From Pezizomycotina sp. ARF18 (taxonomy: Eukaryota > Ascomycota), in the NCBI GenBank assembly GCA_002224055.1, contig AZLU01000176.1, forward strand, positions 1 through 50,614: a stretch of 50,614 nucleotides of DNA, written 5' to 3'. This document shows positions 11,253-22,375 of this stretch, piece after piece. A program made the position numbers and the translations under genes. Within the stretch, counting starts at the first letter, position 1, and every line of letters begins with the position of its first letter. The notes beneath the pieces are model-generated. The model saw only the letters and a program-made list of their open reading frames with translations, was not told where the DNA came from and searched no databases.

Positions 11253-12241
11253 CGTTTGTCCGCGACTTCATTGGTATGACATCATATTGCGGCTTGACCG
11301 CTAGTTATCATATCTTGCTACTCTCTCCATACCTGTATATGCTTTTCGTCTATTCAGGATATTTCACCTGTTAATTATTGCTACCAAAATGCCCGTGGGA
11401 ACGCCCATCACTAATACCCCTGCTTTATCGCCCTTTTGCTGTATTCTATAATCATTACCTTCCTTGCTCGTTTAGTGTATTTTAAAATAGTTGCAATATA
11501 TAAAATCCCTTTCATACCTTGAACGCTCTTGTAGGATGTATGGTTGCTAGTGAACGTACAGTCCCATGATACACCGGATTGCTACAAAGCGTATATCCGC
11601 GGATGAGCTATGTAAAATCCGTCCGATTAGGCTTTCATTTATAATTATACCGTGCGACTTGCAACGTCAATATCTGGGTAGCCGACCCAGATACTGAACA
11701 GTGTCCCTACGAAACGCCAGAAGAGAACCTTCTTGCCGTGACATTTAAAGTCCTCTCTGGCCCAAAGGAATGCCTCTACATCGCGAACATATGACCACCC
11801 TCTTCAAATTTGTATACCCGTTTCTGATTGTAAATCCAAAGATCCAACTCGATCTTCACACTGTGCTCCGCAAAGATTGTGTTTCATTAACGATATCCTG
11901 AACGGAGTGCGATTTTAGGACCGTGATAATGGATTCGCGAGGGGACATCCTTTGGAGTCTGCAAAAGCTCCGCCCAGCTCGCTAAAAAAAAAAAAAAAAA
12001 AACCGAGAAAATATTAAAGCACGGACGGAATTATAAGAAGCGTGCATAGCGTCAACTTCGAAACGCAGCTTCGCGACTTTCCCTCCTCCAAAATTCCTTT
12101 AACTCTTCACCACAAACAATCGTCAATCAAATCCCTTTAACGCTAAAAAAAAAAAAAATCCCTAACAAGCTCTTTTATCAACGTACAAAAAAATACTTCT
12201 TCAAAGGCTTCCAAAGCATTTCCAATAAGCATCTATTCAAA
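11253..12241. other. Gene-free stretch upstream of K10
   Basis: No gene seen. It contains an A run of about 18 nt near 11984 and other short A runs near 12146. A TATA-like motif (TATATAAAAT) near 11495 is too far from K10 to assign. Confidence 0.45.
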
Positions 12242-13067
12242 ATGAAGGCTACTATGTCCCTCTCCCTGTTTGGGTCCTCGCAAGCTTCCATAGTGCGGTT
12301 GGCAAGCCAGTCGTTGGTCCGAATATCAATTGCGTTCAGGCTGGTAGTAAGTACTTCTCCATCTCTTCCGCTTCACAGCATCGTGATCAAGCTGGCGAGC
12401 CTTAATCGATCAGCTTCCACGGCTTCCGTGGAAACTGCTTCTTATGTTCAAGCTCTGCTCCCCTCCCCACCCCTCGCAATCTGCTTGCCGTTTGGTTCTT
12501 CACGTCCTTCCTCATTATTTCTAGACATTGACCCTCCGTCATCGCTCCAACTCTCCTGTTACATACTAACGCTCTTCCATCTTTTCGCCTTCCGTAGGTG
12601 TCCAACGTTGCGACATCGCGCACCCTTGCTGTTCGGGGTACATCTGCAGCCCCATTAAGGAAGACGGTAAACTCGGCGCTTTCGGCCACTGCATGATCAG
12701 GGCCGGGCAGCCAACGCTTCCGGCGGCGGCCCCAACCCCACCATCCAGTCTCCCGAACACGAAGACGCCGAGTCCGTCCGCAACCCCACCATCCAACACG
12801 CGAAATATATTTTTAACTCGGGTTCCAAGCACGTCACTAAGAGGGCCGACGACAAGCACGTCACCATCCAAGATCCCGAGGACGCCGACATCGATGTCCA
12901 CAAGAGGGGTGTTGAGAAGAGGTGCAAGGGCAACGGGGGTAATATTTATCTCGTTTTCTTCCTTGGTTGATGAATGCTGACGTTGATGTCTTGTAGCTTT
13001 GTGCTGGTCCGACCGCGATTGTTGCGGGTTCTGCAACTTGATCTCGAACAGCTGCGTTGCTCATTAG
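12242..13067 (+). CDS. K10: two-knottin precursor with Kex2-type sites
   Basis: Exons 12242-12346, 12598-12938 and 12997-13067. Exon 1 starts MKATMSLSLF and, one base out of frame at a GGG run, continues VLASFHSAVGKPVVG (signal peptide) to an NCVQA that supplies C1. Exon 2 reads RCDIAHPCCSGYIC and GHC (long-loop unit). After another missing base at GGG a linker follows with repeats of PTIQ and three Lys-Arg sites ending at about 12844, 12907 and 12922. The last site directly precedes CKGNG. Exon 3 completes the second, short-loop unit: LCWSDRDCCGFC and NSC, stop TAG 13065-13067. Both introns sit between C1 and C2 in phase 1. Kex2 would release the C-terminal knottin starting at its first cysteine (inference). 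Exons 1 and 2 are each one base short. Confidence 0.72.
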
Positions 13068-13730
13068 GCTGACTACTGTCCTCTAGTACATCACGGAAGT
13101 TGGATCATGAAGATGGGGAGGTGATTTTAACAAAAGGATTAAAAAAAAAAAAAAAATTTTTTTCGAATTCTCTTTTTTTGTTCCGTGGCTTTTTCAAACA
13201 TTTCGTTTATAACGGGTTTATGAAATTAAAAAATTGGGAATATTCATGTACACATCTTTTTTAAAACGGAGTTTCGTCTTTTTTAAAAATTGCCCTGGAA
13301 GAGCAAATCGAGGTTAGCAAATAGTTGATCGTTCATACTACCAATCAAAAATTATAATTTGAAAGTATTCATTTAAAGGCACAGCAAGTCCCGTACCCAT
13401 CGTGAAGCTATAAATATCAATCATCTAATGTTCTATCAGGAGACTGTGATATTATCTGACGTCGCATGGTGAGCTATATACAAGGACCAGGGCGAGCCAG
13501 TTAATACATCCCAGCTGCCGTGGGTCAATCCTTACCGTTCGGCTCTCCCCAGGAAGACAAGGATTTCAATAACAGGCATTGGAGTGATATTGCATGTCAG
13601 CTTACTATTCATATCATCTCGATCAACTACGTCAGAATAAAAGCATCATTCGATGAACGAATGTCATGGAAGTTCGTTTAGTGTGCGGTCCCGAATGGGA
13701 AATACAATCTCACCTGGCTACTAGTATAAA
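13068..13730. other. AT-rich intergenic stretch
   Basis: Contains A and T runs near 13140-13165 and no recognised gene. Confidence 0.5.
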
Positions 13731-13733
13731 ACC

Positions 13734-13740
13734 TTCCCTT
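13734..13740 (+). promoter_or_regulatory. TATA box of K11
   Basis: TATAAAA about 120 bp upstream of the K11 start codon, followed by a pyrimidine-rich leader. Confidence 0.45.
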
Positions 13741-13858
13741 TCTCTCGTTCTAGGAGAGAGAATATCGCAAATATCAACTATACTACAACCGTTCAAGACA
13801 ATCACAAACAAGATACACTCTCGCTTCCACCAACTTCTCCAAAACCTCTACATCCGCA

Positions 13859-14131
13859 ATGAAGCTTTCCCTATACATCACCATCATCGCCTCGACGCTC
13901 GGGATAACTGCCCTTGCCGCTCCCCAAAGCTGTCTCTGGCTGCTCGGTAGGTTTTCCCCTTCCATTCCTTTACCAAAACGGTTTTCCGTTTTTTTCAGAT
14001 AGATTAACCGATGAATGATATACTTTCATATAGGGGCCTGCAACAAAGACAAGGATTGCTGCGGGACATTTAAGTGCTACAAGCACAATAATTATGGCCC
14101 GGTGTTTGCATTAGGCCTGGCGGCCACTTGA
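13859..14131 (+). CDS. K11: single-unit secreted knottin
   Basis: Exons 13859-13946 and 14034-14131. MKLSLYITIIASTLGITALA is the signal peptide. C1 is in QSCLWLLG, the phase-1 intron follows, then ACNKDKDCCGTFKC. The literal frame runs on to a TGA at 14129-14131 without C6. One base later the next frame has GVCIRPGG, which supplies C6 at a plausible distance, and then stays open to 14382. A single missing base in the CCC run at about 14098 would restore C6 but leave the end of the protein uncertain. Spacing C-x6-C-x5-CC-x4-C agrees with K9. Function unknown. Confidence 0.72.
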
Positions 14132-14399
14132 GGAAGAAAGAATTATTTCCTAGGGAAACGTACGGAGATCTATCACCCGTCACGGACAAGTCTGCAATCG
14201 AGATAATTGGGGTCTTGAAACAACAAAAATGGCCTTTTCATATCTCATACTCGTACTGTTTGCAGCCTAATCAACAGAAAGTCGATCTAATCTACAACTA
14301 TACGAACTTCACATCAACGGATATCTGTCCGTTAACAAACTGCATTGTATTCACTAGTAAAGACGTAATACTTAATTTCTAAAACGAGATAGCTTAATA

Positions 14400-15228
14400 A
14401 AAAATATATTGGCAGGTTTAGAAAGAGCAAAACGTTTTGAAAGAACCGGTTCTGGTGGTCCTAGGCTTGTGCAACCATACTATATATATATGGCGCGTTG
14501 AAAACGTCTGTGTCGGGTTGGGAACTAGTGCAAGCGTGTTAGCAACGGTAGCATATGTTGGCCTCTACGTGAAATTAAGCATTTACTCGGTATAAAATGT
14601 TCCAAGCCCAAAATCGGATGTTGATTTTTCACGGACGAGAGGGAAGGACCCCTTCCGGTTTACGATGAATTGATGAAGCGGTGTGGAATGTGGTTTATCA
14701 CTAAATAAATACTTGGTAGATACTCCAAGCCTTTCCAGATAGCACCTCCGCGTATGGTATGGCGCAATGTAAGATCAGCGGGTCGGCTTGCAAGTGGAGC
14801 ATTTCTCAGACCTGGTTACGGCGATGTAATGCCATGAGCTAGCTTATCTAGGTTTTAATGATACATTCGTATCAGTGAGTGATCTGTGGAGTGAAATTCG
14901 CTCGCGGGTTATCAACGGTCTAAGCTAATACCAACCGATATTGATTCTGGGAGCTATCCAGGTACTTGGGGCTCGAAAAAGTATTGGGACTCCGTTCTCG
15001 GTCTGCTCGTATTGCAATCTCTCCTGTGCCTATAGAAAATACGTGACCGAGTACAGATACGTATCCTCATCGGAGCATTGCGACATTTCCTAAGTATGTC
15101 GACAATATCTCTCTGGATCCTTCACTCATCACTACTCACCGCAGTCACATTCCATTCAGTCCTACTCATCTATTTGCCCTACCCACACAGCAAGCCTTAC
15201 AAAGTTTCCTGCGAAAATCATAGCCAAC
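14400..15228. other. Gene-free stretch between K11 and K12
   Basis: No coding potential recognised. A short (TA)n lies near 14482-14490. It contains the 5' region of K12. Confidence 0.45.
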
Positions 15229-15997
15229 ATGAACTTCATCCTTGTTGCCCTCCTATCCGCGGTGTCGTCTCCGCTTCCCCGGGCTCCAAAGCCAGAAGAT
15301 TTCGTTTCTTGAAAGAAGTGACCCGTTGCCATATTCCCGGAGGCAAGTCGAAATATAGCTACATATAAATTCGCCGAATATCTAACTCCAGAACCCTCTA
15401 TTCGCCAGAACCCTGCGATCACGCCTCACAATGCTGTCCTGGACCTCCTGTGATATTAATGCTTACGAATGTAAGCCTGACTTCAGCATCAAGAAGATGT
15501 GCCATATTCCTGGAGGTAAGTTTTCAAACAAAAAAAAATCTTTTTCAACATCACGACACAAAATCGCGATACTACTACGACTGCTCAACTTCACAGAGCC
15601 TTGTGATAGGGGAAACCAGTGTTGCCCGGCCTAGGCTGTGATTTGATGCGTACGAATGTGTTCCGGAGCGAGAGCTTCTTCGGAAGAAGGTTAAGACCTC
15701 CGGCTGTCATATTCCTGGCGGTAAGTCGATTTTTCCGTTTTTTCGGCCTCCACGTAAGATGCTAAATCTTGAGTATTATGCGGAGCCTTGCGATAGGAAC
15801 GGGCAATGTTGCACAGGCAGGTGCGTTTGTCGACGTATCAGTGCGCGCCGTGGAGCGGTGATGAGGATAGTTTTAGCCAGAGATTTGGCCTCAGCAGGCT
15901 TCTGGCCTTGCGAGGATCCGTGCGCAGAGGAACTGAGCTAGTTATCCCAAATGGGAGGGAGAAGCATGAAGAAGCAGGAAGAGCTTGGATAGCTTGA
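15229..15997 (+). pseudogene. K12: CHIPGG-type multi-knottin gene, damaged
   Basis: Exons 15229-15342, 15409-15515, 15597-15720 and about 15784-15997. Exon 1 has a signal peptide (MNFILVALLSA) and, after a shift, KEVTRCHIPGG. Exon 2 reads EPCDHASQCC, SCDINAYEC and MCHIPGG. Exon 3 reads EPCDRGNQCC, AYEC and GCHIPGG. Exon 4 reads EPCDRNGQCC and STYQC with a long tail to TGA 15995-15997. Each knottin is CHIPGG, intron, EPC-x5-CC-x3-C-x6-C. Exon lengths imply one missing base in exons 1 and 2 and two in exon 3. Two substitutions also hit splice sites: the exon 1 donor is GCAAGT (a usable GC donor), and the exon 4 acceptor position reads GG, not AG. Probably a decaying copy of the K13 type. Confidence 0.7.
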
Positions 15998-16637
15998 AGA
16001 GCTTGAGAAAAGTATTTTTGGAAGGTTTTGAGTAAATGAGTATGAAGAAAAGCTTTTTCGTAGTATTAAAATTATAGATTCTCTAAAGAATCTCAGAACA
16101 ACAACTCGATATATAACTGCTCGATGTTTGAAAGGGCATCCTAGGAGCTTATAGTTACCAATCGTTCTTTACTTAGCAATAAAAAAATACATTCCTTATA
16201 AAATGAAATTTCCCACCACTATGCCATAAAGAATAAGGCGCCATATCACGCAAGATTTCAATCGCAGCTCGTTCAGTCTCTATTTACTCTCGAGATCAGG
16301 TCTTGCTCTCTATCTTCATCATTATGAGGACAATCAACCGATTAAGGGAACAAGACCCCTGACGGTATTATCAACGGTCATCTGACAAGGGCAGATGACA
16401 CGGACTGACTTTTCGATATATACTTGCAAATATTACGGCTAGTTAATCGGAATATGCGGTCGTTGTATCTGGAGAGACAAATTTACTCCCGGTCTAACAA
16501 AGAAAATGTCGCCTATTTATATAACGCCTTGAATAGGATAGGAATTTCTGCTGTAAATCAATACTAGTAATTGTTAAAATATGGCTACGAGATAACGCAA
16601 TAAGGGTTAACGTGGGCACCACCCTGCGAGCCACCAC
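15998..16637. other. Gene-free stretch downstream of K12
   Basis: No gene seen. AT-rich, leading into the inverted-repeat element at 16638. Confidence 0.45.
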
Positions 16638-17099
16638 CTACCAGCGAGCCAGTCAAAAAACACACCAAAAATTAATAAAATGCTATAATTTTTAACTCGA
16701 CAAACGACAGTATAATTTTTATATAAAGCAACTATATACTAAATAAGCCTTAATATTAAGAATATTAAATAAAACTAAGTAGTACCAGCGAATTTCATTG
16801 CGTAATCGACAATTATTATAAAAATTTGATATATAAACGATACTTTAAAAAATTATAAAAATTTAAATCCGCCCGAAAATTTCTAAAATTTAAATATGTC
16901 GTAATTATAGTTTTATATATTCGTAGTTTTTCGTTTTCGTGATGTTTAGATGAGTGATTGTTGAGTTATTCGTCGTTGTTATTTGTTTATATTTTGGTGA
17001 AAATATAATTGAAGTTTGAGTTGTGGTTGTCTGGTTTGTCGGCTTTTCGGCGTGATTTTTCTTGACATTGGTCTTGGCATTGAATTGGCTCGCTGGTAG
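16638..17099. mobile_element. Possible MITE with 14-bp terminal inverted repeats
   Basis: CTACCAGCGAGCCA at 16638-16651 is repeated as its exact reverse complement TGGCTCGCTGGTAG at 17086-17099, enclosing about 460 bp of very AT-rich, non-coding DNA. The left end is preceded by a related GCGAGCCACC copy. I see no clear target-site duplication and no transposase, so the element would be non-autonomous. It sits between the convergent K12 and K13. An exact 14-bp inverted match flanking a compositionally distinct segment is unlikely by chance, but superfamily cannot be assigned. Confidence 0.5.
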
Positions 17100-18573
17100 T
17101 TTCGATTCAAATACCTTGATTCCGTAAATAATGATTATTATTGCATTGATTTGTGTTAAATTGTTCGCGAATGGGGTATCCTTTCCGATATCCGATTAAC
17201 GAAATCAAATCATTATCGCTCGTGCTTTGGGTGGTGGGGTGCGGGGAGTGAGGATACGCTTGGCGCCGGCTCGGGGTGTTCGCAGAATATATCGCCGTTG
17301 TGCGGTACTTTTTACGGTGACTTGGTGGCCACACGCTTGTATATAGCTTCCATAGCTTCCATTTATATTCCGCATTGTGCTCAATAAAGTTTTTTTTGTA
17401 TATTTTCAGCAGCTTGCTAAGTTGGGGGGTCATCTGCAAAGGAATAGGGTTCGATTACGATTAATATTACTCACTAAACATTGCGTAAAAGATTATTCCT
17501 GTAAGAATTGTAAAATATTCGATTGTGTTGATTGAGGGATCGAGGATTTAGACGTACATAGAATAGTATCCCACAAGTACTTGAATCATATACTATTGAT
17601 TTATTATCACGAGTTATAAGCTTCTAACCAGTATAAATGTTCGTCTCCGCAACTCGGTGTATTCAGGAATCACGAAACTTTAGTCACGGAGTTCGTTTTC
17701 ATTAGAACCTTCCAATATGGCCATTCTGAAATTGTGTTGAACACAGTTAATAATATTTTGGATGGGAGGTGGGAAGATACCAGCCAGCTGACTTTCGGTG
17801 GTTCAGTCGGGGGAAAATGGGGGTGCAAGACTTGATACTTGCCGCTATCTACCGCATCTTTATTCATATATATTAAAGATCGAGAACAGTGACGATATTA
17901 TATATCAGTAAAAAAAAAAAAAAAAAAAAAGGAGGATCGATGAATGCACTATAACACCGATCGTATGTATAGAAGTGTGGATCGATTTTGTGTGAGTTGT
18001 GAAATGATAGATCTCTTTAATCGCCCGCACTTTCTTTCACAGCGGAGGCTGTATCCCAACATACTATCTGAATATTGCGTGATTTTTTAGCGCAGCGGGG
18101 ATCCGTCATGTTCACCGGTATATAAAGGAATGTAAGGAACGACTTTGTTTTTTAACGCTATGAAAGAGTGGATAGTTAAGTTACATATCGAAAAACATGA
18201 GTGGATAAATTTTTGCTATCTTCTTTTTCTTCTCATATTACTTCCGTGCCTACTCAGATTAATCGAATTCCACAATAACAATACGAGACCTATTCGATAA
18301 GCTTCTCAGCTTTGTTGTTCGTGTAGCTATTGGTCATCATGTTGTTGCATTGCGGAACTTTCGCAGAGGATCCGTCTTTCACTGAAAATTACAAATATTC
18401 ACTGCTTTGGAAAATAAACATGACCCGTTAACGTCTCCTGGTTTTCGAGAGGGACTATATAGGAAGTGTTACCCTTACCCTGGACGCGGAACTTCTTAAT
18501 GTCTATCTCTTCGAGCAGAATGTTAGTTAGGGTTATAATGGCTCGACCGTGTACTTCTTCAAACCCCGGTCAA
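17100..18573. other. Gene-free stretch between MITE and K13
   Basis: Long open frames on the minus strand (17107-17439) have no recognisable domain and AT-biased composition. An A run of about 21 nt lies at 17910-17930. No gene supported. Confidence 0.45.
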
Positions 18574-19464
18574 CTATAAATTTTTTACAACCTCAGAGGA
18601 AGACTTGCCGCTCGACTTGAGACCAGAGGACCCATCACATTGGTATTTGGATAAATTGCACCGCCCATTACAGCACTGGTCATTTCGATCGCAGGGTTCT
18701 GTCAAATAAGCGTTAGAAAAGGGATTAATCATATGCAGAAATCTGTGCGCTCACCCCCCGGAATATGGCAGGCTCTGAGGAACGCCCTGCTAGCCTTGCT
18801 CAAGTCCCGGAAATCTTTGCACTCATAGTTACTTCCACAGCTCCCGGAGCAGCACTGGTCGTTGCGGTCGCATGGTTCTGATGAAGAACAGTCTCATTAG
18901 CATTTTTTCATCCTCAGAAAACAAGGAGCGTAACAGAGGTTTTCGAGATTTACCTCCAGGAATATGGCAAGAATTGGACTTGAATTTTAGGACATCGGAG
19001 GGGCCCTTGCACTGGTATTTGGACGTGTCACAGGAATTACTGCAGCATTGATCGTTACGGTCGCAAGGTTCTACGGGAAAACGTGTGTTAGTCGAACTGA
19101 CGACGTAGGAGGTGTTTCGCGATGTCCACTTACCGCCGGGAATATGGCAGGCCCGCAGCTTGAAAAAGTCTTCATCGTCGCTTCTTTCGCACTGGTATTC
19201 ATTCAGATTACATTTTAATCCAGACAGCACTGATCATTGCGATCACAGGGCTCTGGAAAAAGGAGAATCAAAACATCAGTCTGGTGGTGCTGAAATGGCA
19301 AGACAAAAAAAGAGTTTCCTAGGAGGAAAAGGACTATATTTTGGCAAACCTCCGGGAATATGGCAGGCTACCATAGCCTTCCAGAACTTGATCGTCGCAG
19401 AGCTTGTGCGAGGAGCTGCGGAGACGACAGCTGCGCAGAAGATGGCAATGGTAAGAAACTTCAT
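18574..19464 (-). CDS. K13: CHIPGG-type four-knottin secreted protein
   Basis: Exons on the minus strand: 19464-19350, 19252-19134, 19070-18954, 18877-18755, 18698-18574, about 199 residues. Exon 1: signal peptide MKFLTIAIFCAAVVSA, then VACHIPGG. Exons 2-5 each begin EPCDRNDQCC. Exons 3 and 4 are intact (CCSNSC and KYQC; CCSGSC and NYEC) and end in CHIPGG. Exon 5 reads CCNGRC and KYQC and ends in a Ser-rich tail and TAG. Each knottin is formed by CHIPGG of one exon plus EPC...C of the next: C-x7-C-x5-CC-x3-C-x5/6-C. All introns are phase 1 (56-97 bp, GT-AG). Exon 2 is 119 nt, one base short, giving an apparent stop after CCLD. The best example of a module-per-exon array here. Function unknown. 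Confidence 0.82.
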
Positions 19465-19610
19465 GTTGTGGGCTTTTGAGGTATAATGTTAAAGAAATAT
19501 TTCGATTACTGATTGTTATAAGAGTTTTGGATTCAGGAATTAAGATTGTATGAATTGCGAAGCCAATGATTGCTGTCTAAAGGATTGGGACGAAGAGAGG
19601 GAGACCGTCG

Positions 19611-19622
19611 GCCTTTTATAGA
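19611..19622 (-). promoter_or_regulatory. TATA box of K13
   Basis: On the minus strand TCTATAAAAGGC lies about 150 bp upstream of the K13 ATG. Confidence 0.5.
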
Positions 19623-22375
19623 CACACTTGTCTCGCTTTTCTAGAGCTTGCTTCGACATCGCACAAACGTTACTCAATGACATCAAGTTTGGGTGACTGG
19701 TTTTCGAACGGAAAAGGAGTAGAAAGAACATGCTCTACTCCGAGAAGAACGTAAAAGACCAAGTATCACTCGCATTGTCGTCATGTTCACTTCTACTGTT
19801 TGCGCTGGAAGCGATACTACCAGGCCGCGCTAGACCTTGATCTCTTCCGAACGAAATGAAAGCATTCAGCTTTTTCCAAACAAATAGCTATTGAGTACTG
19901 GTCTCACTACCAATACTAGTATGTTTTAGTATTTGTTTTCTCATTGATCTGGAGTTCAACATTCTCATGTCGATTGGGTAATTTCCCGCACGGCCGCAGG
20001 GATGAATACCTCCCCACTTCCAGGTTTTCACGGGGTAAGATGCACGGAATCCCTTGATTCCGGGGCTTAAATGCAAGGTGAGTAGCTGGGAGATCTGTAA
20101 AATTGGACTTTAAAGGCGAGGGCATCCATCTGGTAATGCGTTATCGGAAAAGCAGGATGAGCGAATTTAAAGCTTATACTAATCAGACTAGTGACACGAA
20201 AAAACCGGGGACGAGCAGCTCAGCCAAGTTATAATTGGCCCATGCGGCGCATAAAAATAACCTCCGACGCACAATGATCGATTAAATTCCCCGACGGGGA
20301 CGGTCCGCAGCGCCGCCGATCGACATCATGGAACCCCCACTAAGCTTATCTTGGAGGCTTGCTTGGAATGTGTCCAAATCCATATGGGGAAATATAGGAA
20401 TCGAATCCAGCTTCGTTCCCCTAGGTTGTAGAGGCCTAAAGTGGTCATCAGCTGCAGGTAAACCAATTGAAAGACAGGATAGGAAAATTTGTTTCTCAAC
20501 TTGCGCGATTTAAGACCAATTGACAAGCAAGCACATGGAGATCCTCGCGTTAGCGCAGAAAATGCATGTTTCAATGGCAGTACCAGCGCAAGAAACTTGA
20601 AAATTGAGGTTTGACAGCGGTCACATTGGTGCGGAGAAATTTTCTGAATGGTCGAAAGCAGAAGGAGAACGGTAGGTCAAAACACATAAAGGAAATAAAG
20701 GATTTAGTTTCATGCAGGAGCATATAAACTTACAGGAGCAACGAGCAAACGACGAGTGCAAAGTCTCTCCACAAATATCTCGAATTGACAGAGGTCAATG
20801 TTGAAAGGGAACGAGAACCGCTTGCTGTGCGACACATGCGTAGTTATGATTGGCTCTGGCCCGTCCGATAATGCATTCCCATCGGGACCGATCGTGCATT
20901 GATCAAACTTATTCCTTGTCCCTGTTCTATCAAGCCAGCGCATATTAACGATGTCACGATGCAGGAAGATGTCCCAGCTTCAGCGGCAATACGCTACTCT
21001 GGGTTAAATATATTAAAGAGCATATTCAGGCCTTTATTAGCTTGTGCATCTCGAACTCCGTTACTCTCGGGCTGCGTGTTACCCTTAGTGCCACATGTGC
21101 TGAAGGGAAAACGAGCTCGAATAGTGTGGGGAAATCAATCCGGAGTTATTATGGTCAAGTGAAGAACCACGAAATGAACGGAATAGGCGATGGATACCCC
21201 TCAATATTCTCCCCCTAAGCTAAATTTCGTTCTCTCGGGTTTCCTCCTTCAATGTTATATTAAGTATTAACCCAATCTAGGTATCAGAAGACCCATCTCA
21301 ATCCAGGAATAGCGTGAGTAACAACTCGTACTCTATTTTAACTTAGCAACTATCTTTCCCGCTTTCCATAGTTAGGTTTGGTATCAGAACCGTCCAATCA
21401 TTTTGCTCGACGCGAACTTAGCTACAGCACCATAACACGAATCCACGATCGCAGGATCAGTTCATGACAAGTAACTGCCCTGTTATAGTCCATGATAACC
21501 CCGACAATGTAGATCCTCATGCCTACTAAGCTTCGCTACAAGGGATACGAAGGAGGGTGTCATCTCCGTCGGCCTTTTGAGCCCGTTCTCGAAGCCCCAC
21601 GTCTTCATTGCCTGTCCTACATCTCTTGAACGTGGTTGAGCTTTTACGAAACGTTCTCGTGCAAGCTTCCGTTATTTCGCGTGGTTTTGAAAACCAAATC
21701 GCTATAGGTATTTACTGGTTGTTTATCACAAGAACTTCCCCAATACTTTACTGTTACAATTACTATTACGGTGGTAACTACTGGAATGCATGCGGAACAA
21801 CGACTACAACAACTACCATGACGGCAACAGCTACTGGAAGTACAGGTGGAATAATAACTACTTACCATAAGTTTCCAGTGGGACCACAATTGGGTGAAGC
21901 TATTTTAAAATATATCTGGAAAGAAACCCCCGTGAAAATATCAAAGTTAACCTTGGAAGTTTATAAGAATATTTATCATGATTTTGAAACCTAATCCGCG
22001 AAGCAAGCGCGTGTTAAATGGAAACAAGGGAGTCTTGTAGTAAGAATTTCCCTTAAATTTCCCTTGGAAGACGGCTTCGTCCGGGAACTATATACTGCTA
22101 CCATGCCTTCGCAATGAAAATTTTCCGAGCAGGTATCAACAAAGATCGTTCTGCTAAAAAGCTAGCAGAGGCATGGTGTATTTCAGAATGACCCGGGGGA
22201 ACCGGAGAAGCAGTCTGCACCAAAACTTCATGCATCTCCCTTGTATAAAATAAGCCGGAAGAGGAAAATGGTCTACACCTGTGCTAAGCACATTATTGGA
22301 CATGGGAATGAACTACTTTCGTATATTAATTATTAATCATTCTACTAGCTTGATAATGAAGTTTCGAAACCTGTC
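19623..22375. other. Long gene-poor stretch between K13 and K14
   Basis: No supported gene. An open frame at 21608-21994 (+) with Tyr- and Thr-rich low-complexity segments lacks an ATG start and a signal peptide, so I do not call it. Nothing else recognised on either strand. Confidence 0.45.

Noticed and set aside
12566-13036. 156-codon minus-strand open frame
   Set aside because: Antisense to K10 exons 2 and 3, which have signal peptide, cysteine and splice support.
17107-17439. 110-codon minus-strand frame next to the MITE, considered as a transposase remnant
   Set aside because: No recognisable transposase motif and it lies outside the terminal inverted repeats.
21608-21994. 128-codon plus-strand frame with Tyr and Thr runs
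   Set aside because: No ATG start, no signal peptide, and the Thr run derives from an ACA/ACT-rich low-complexity stretch.
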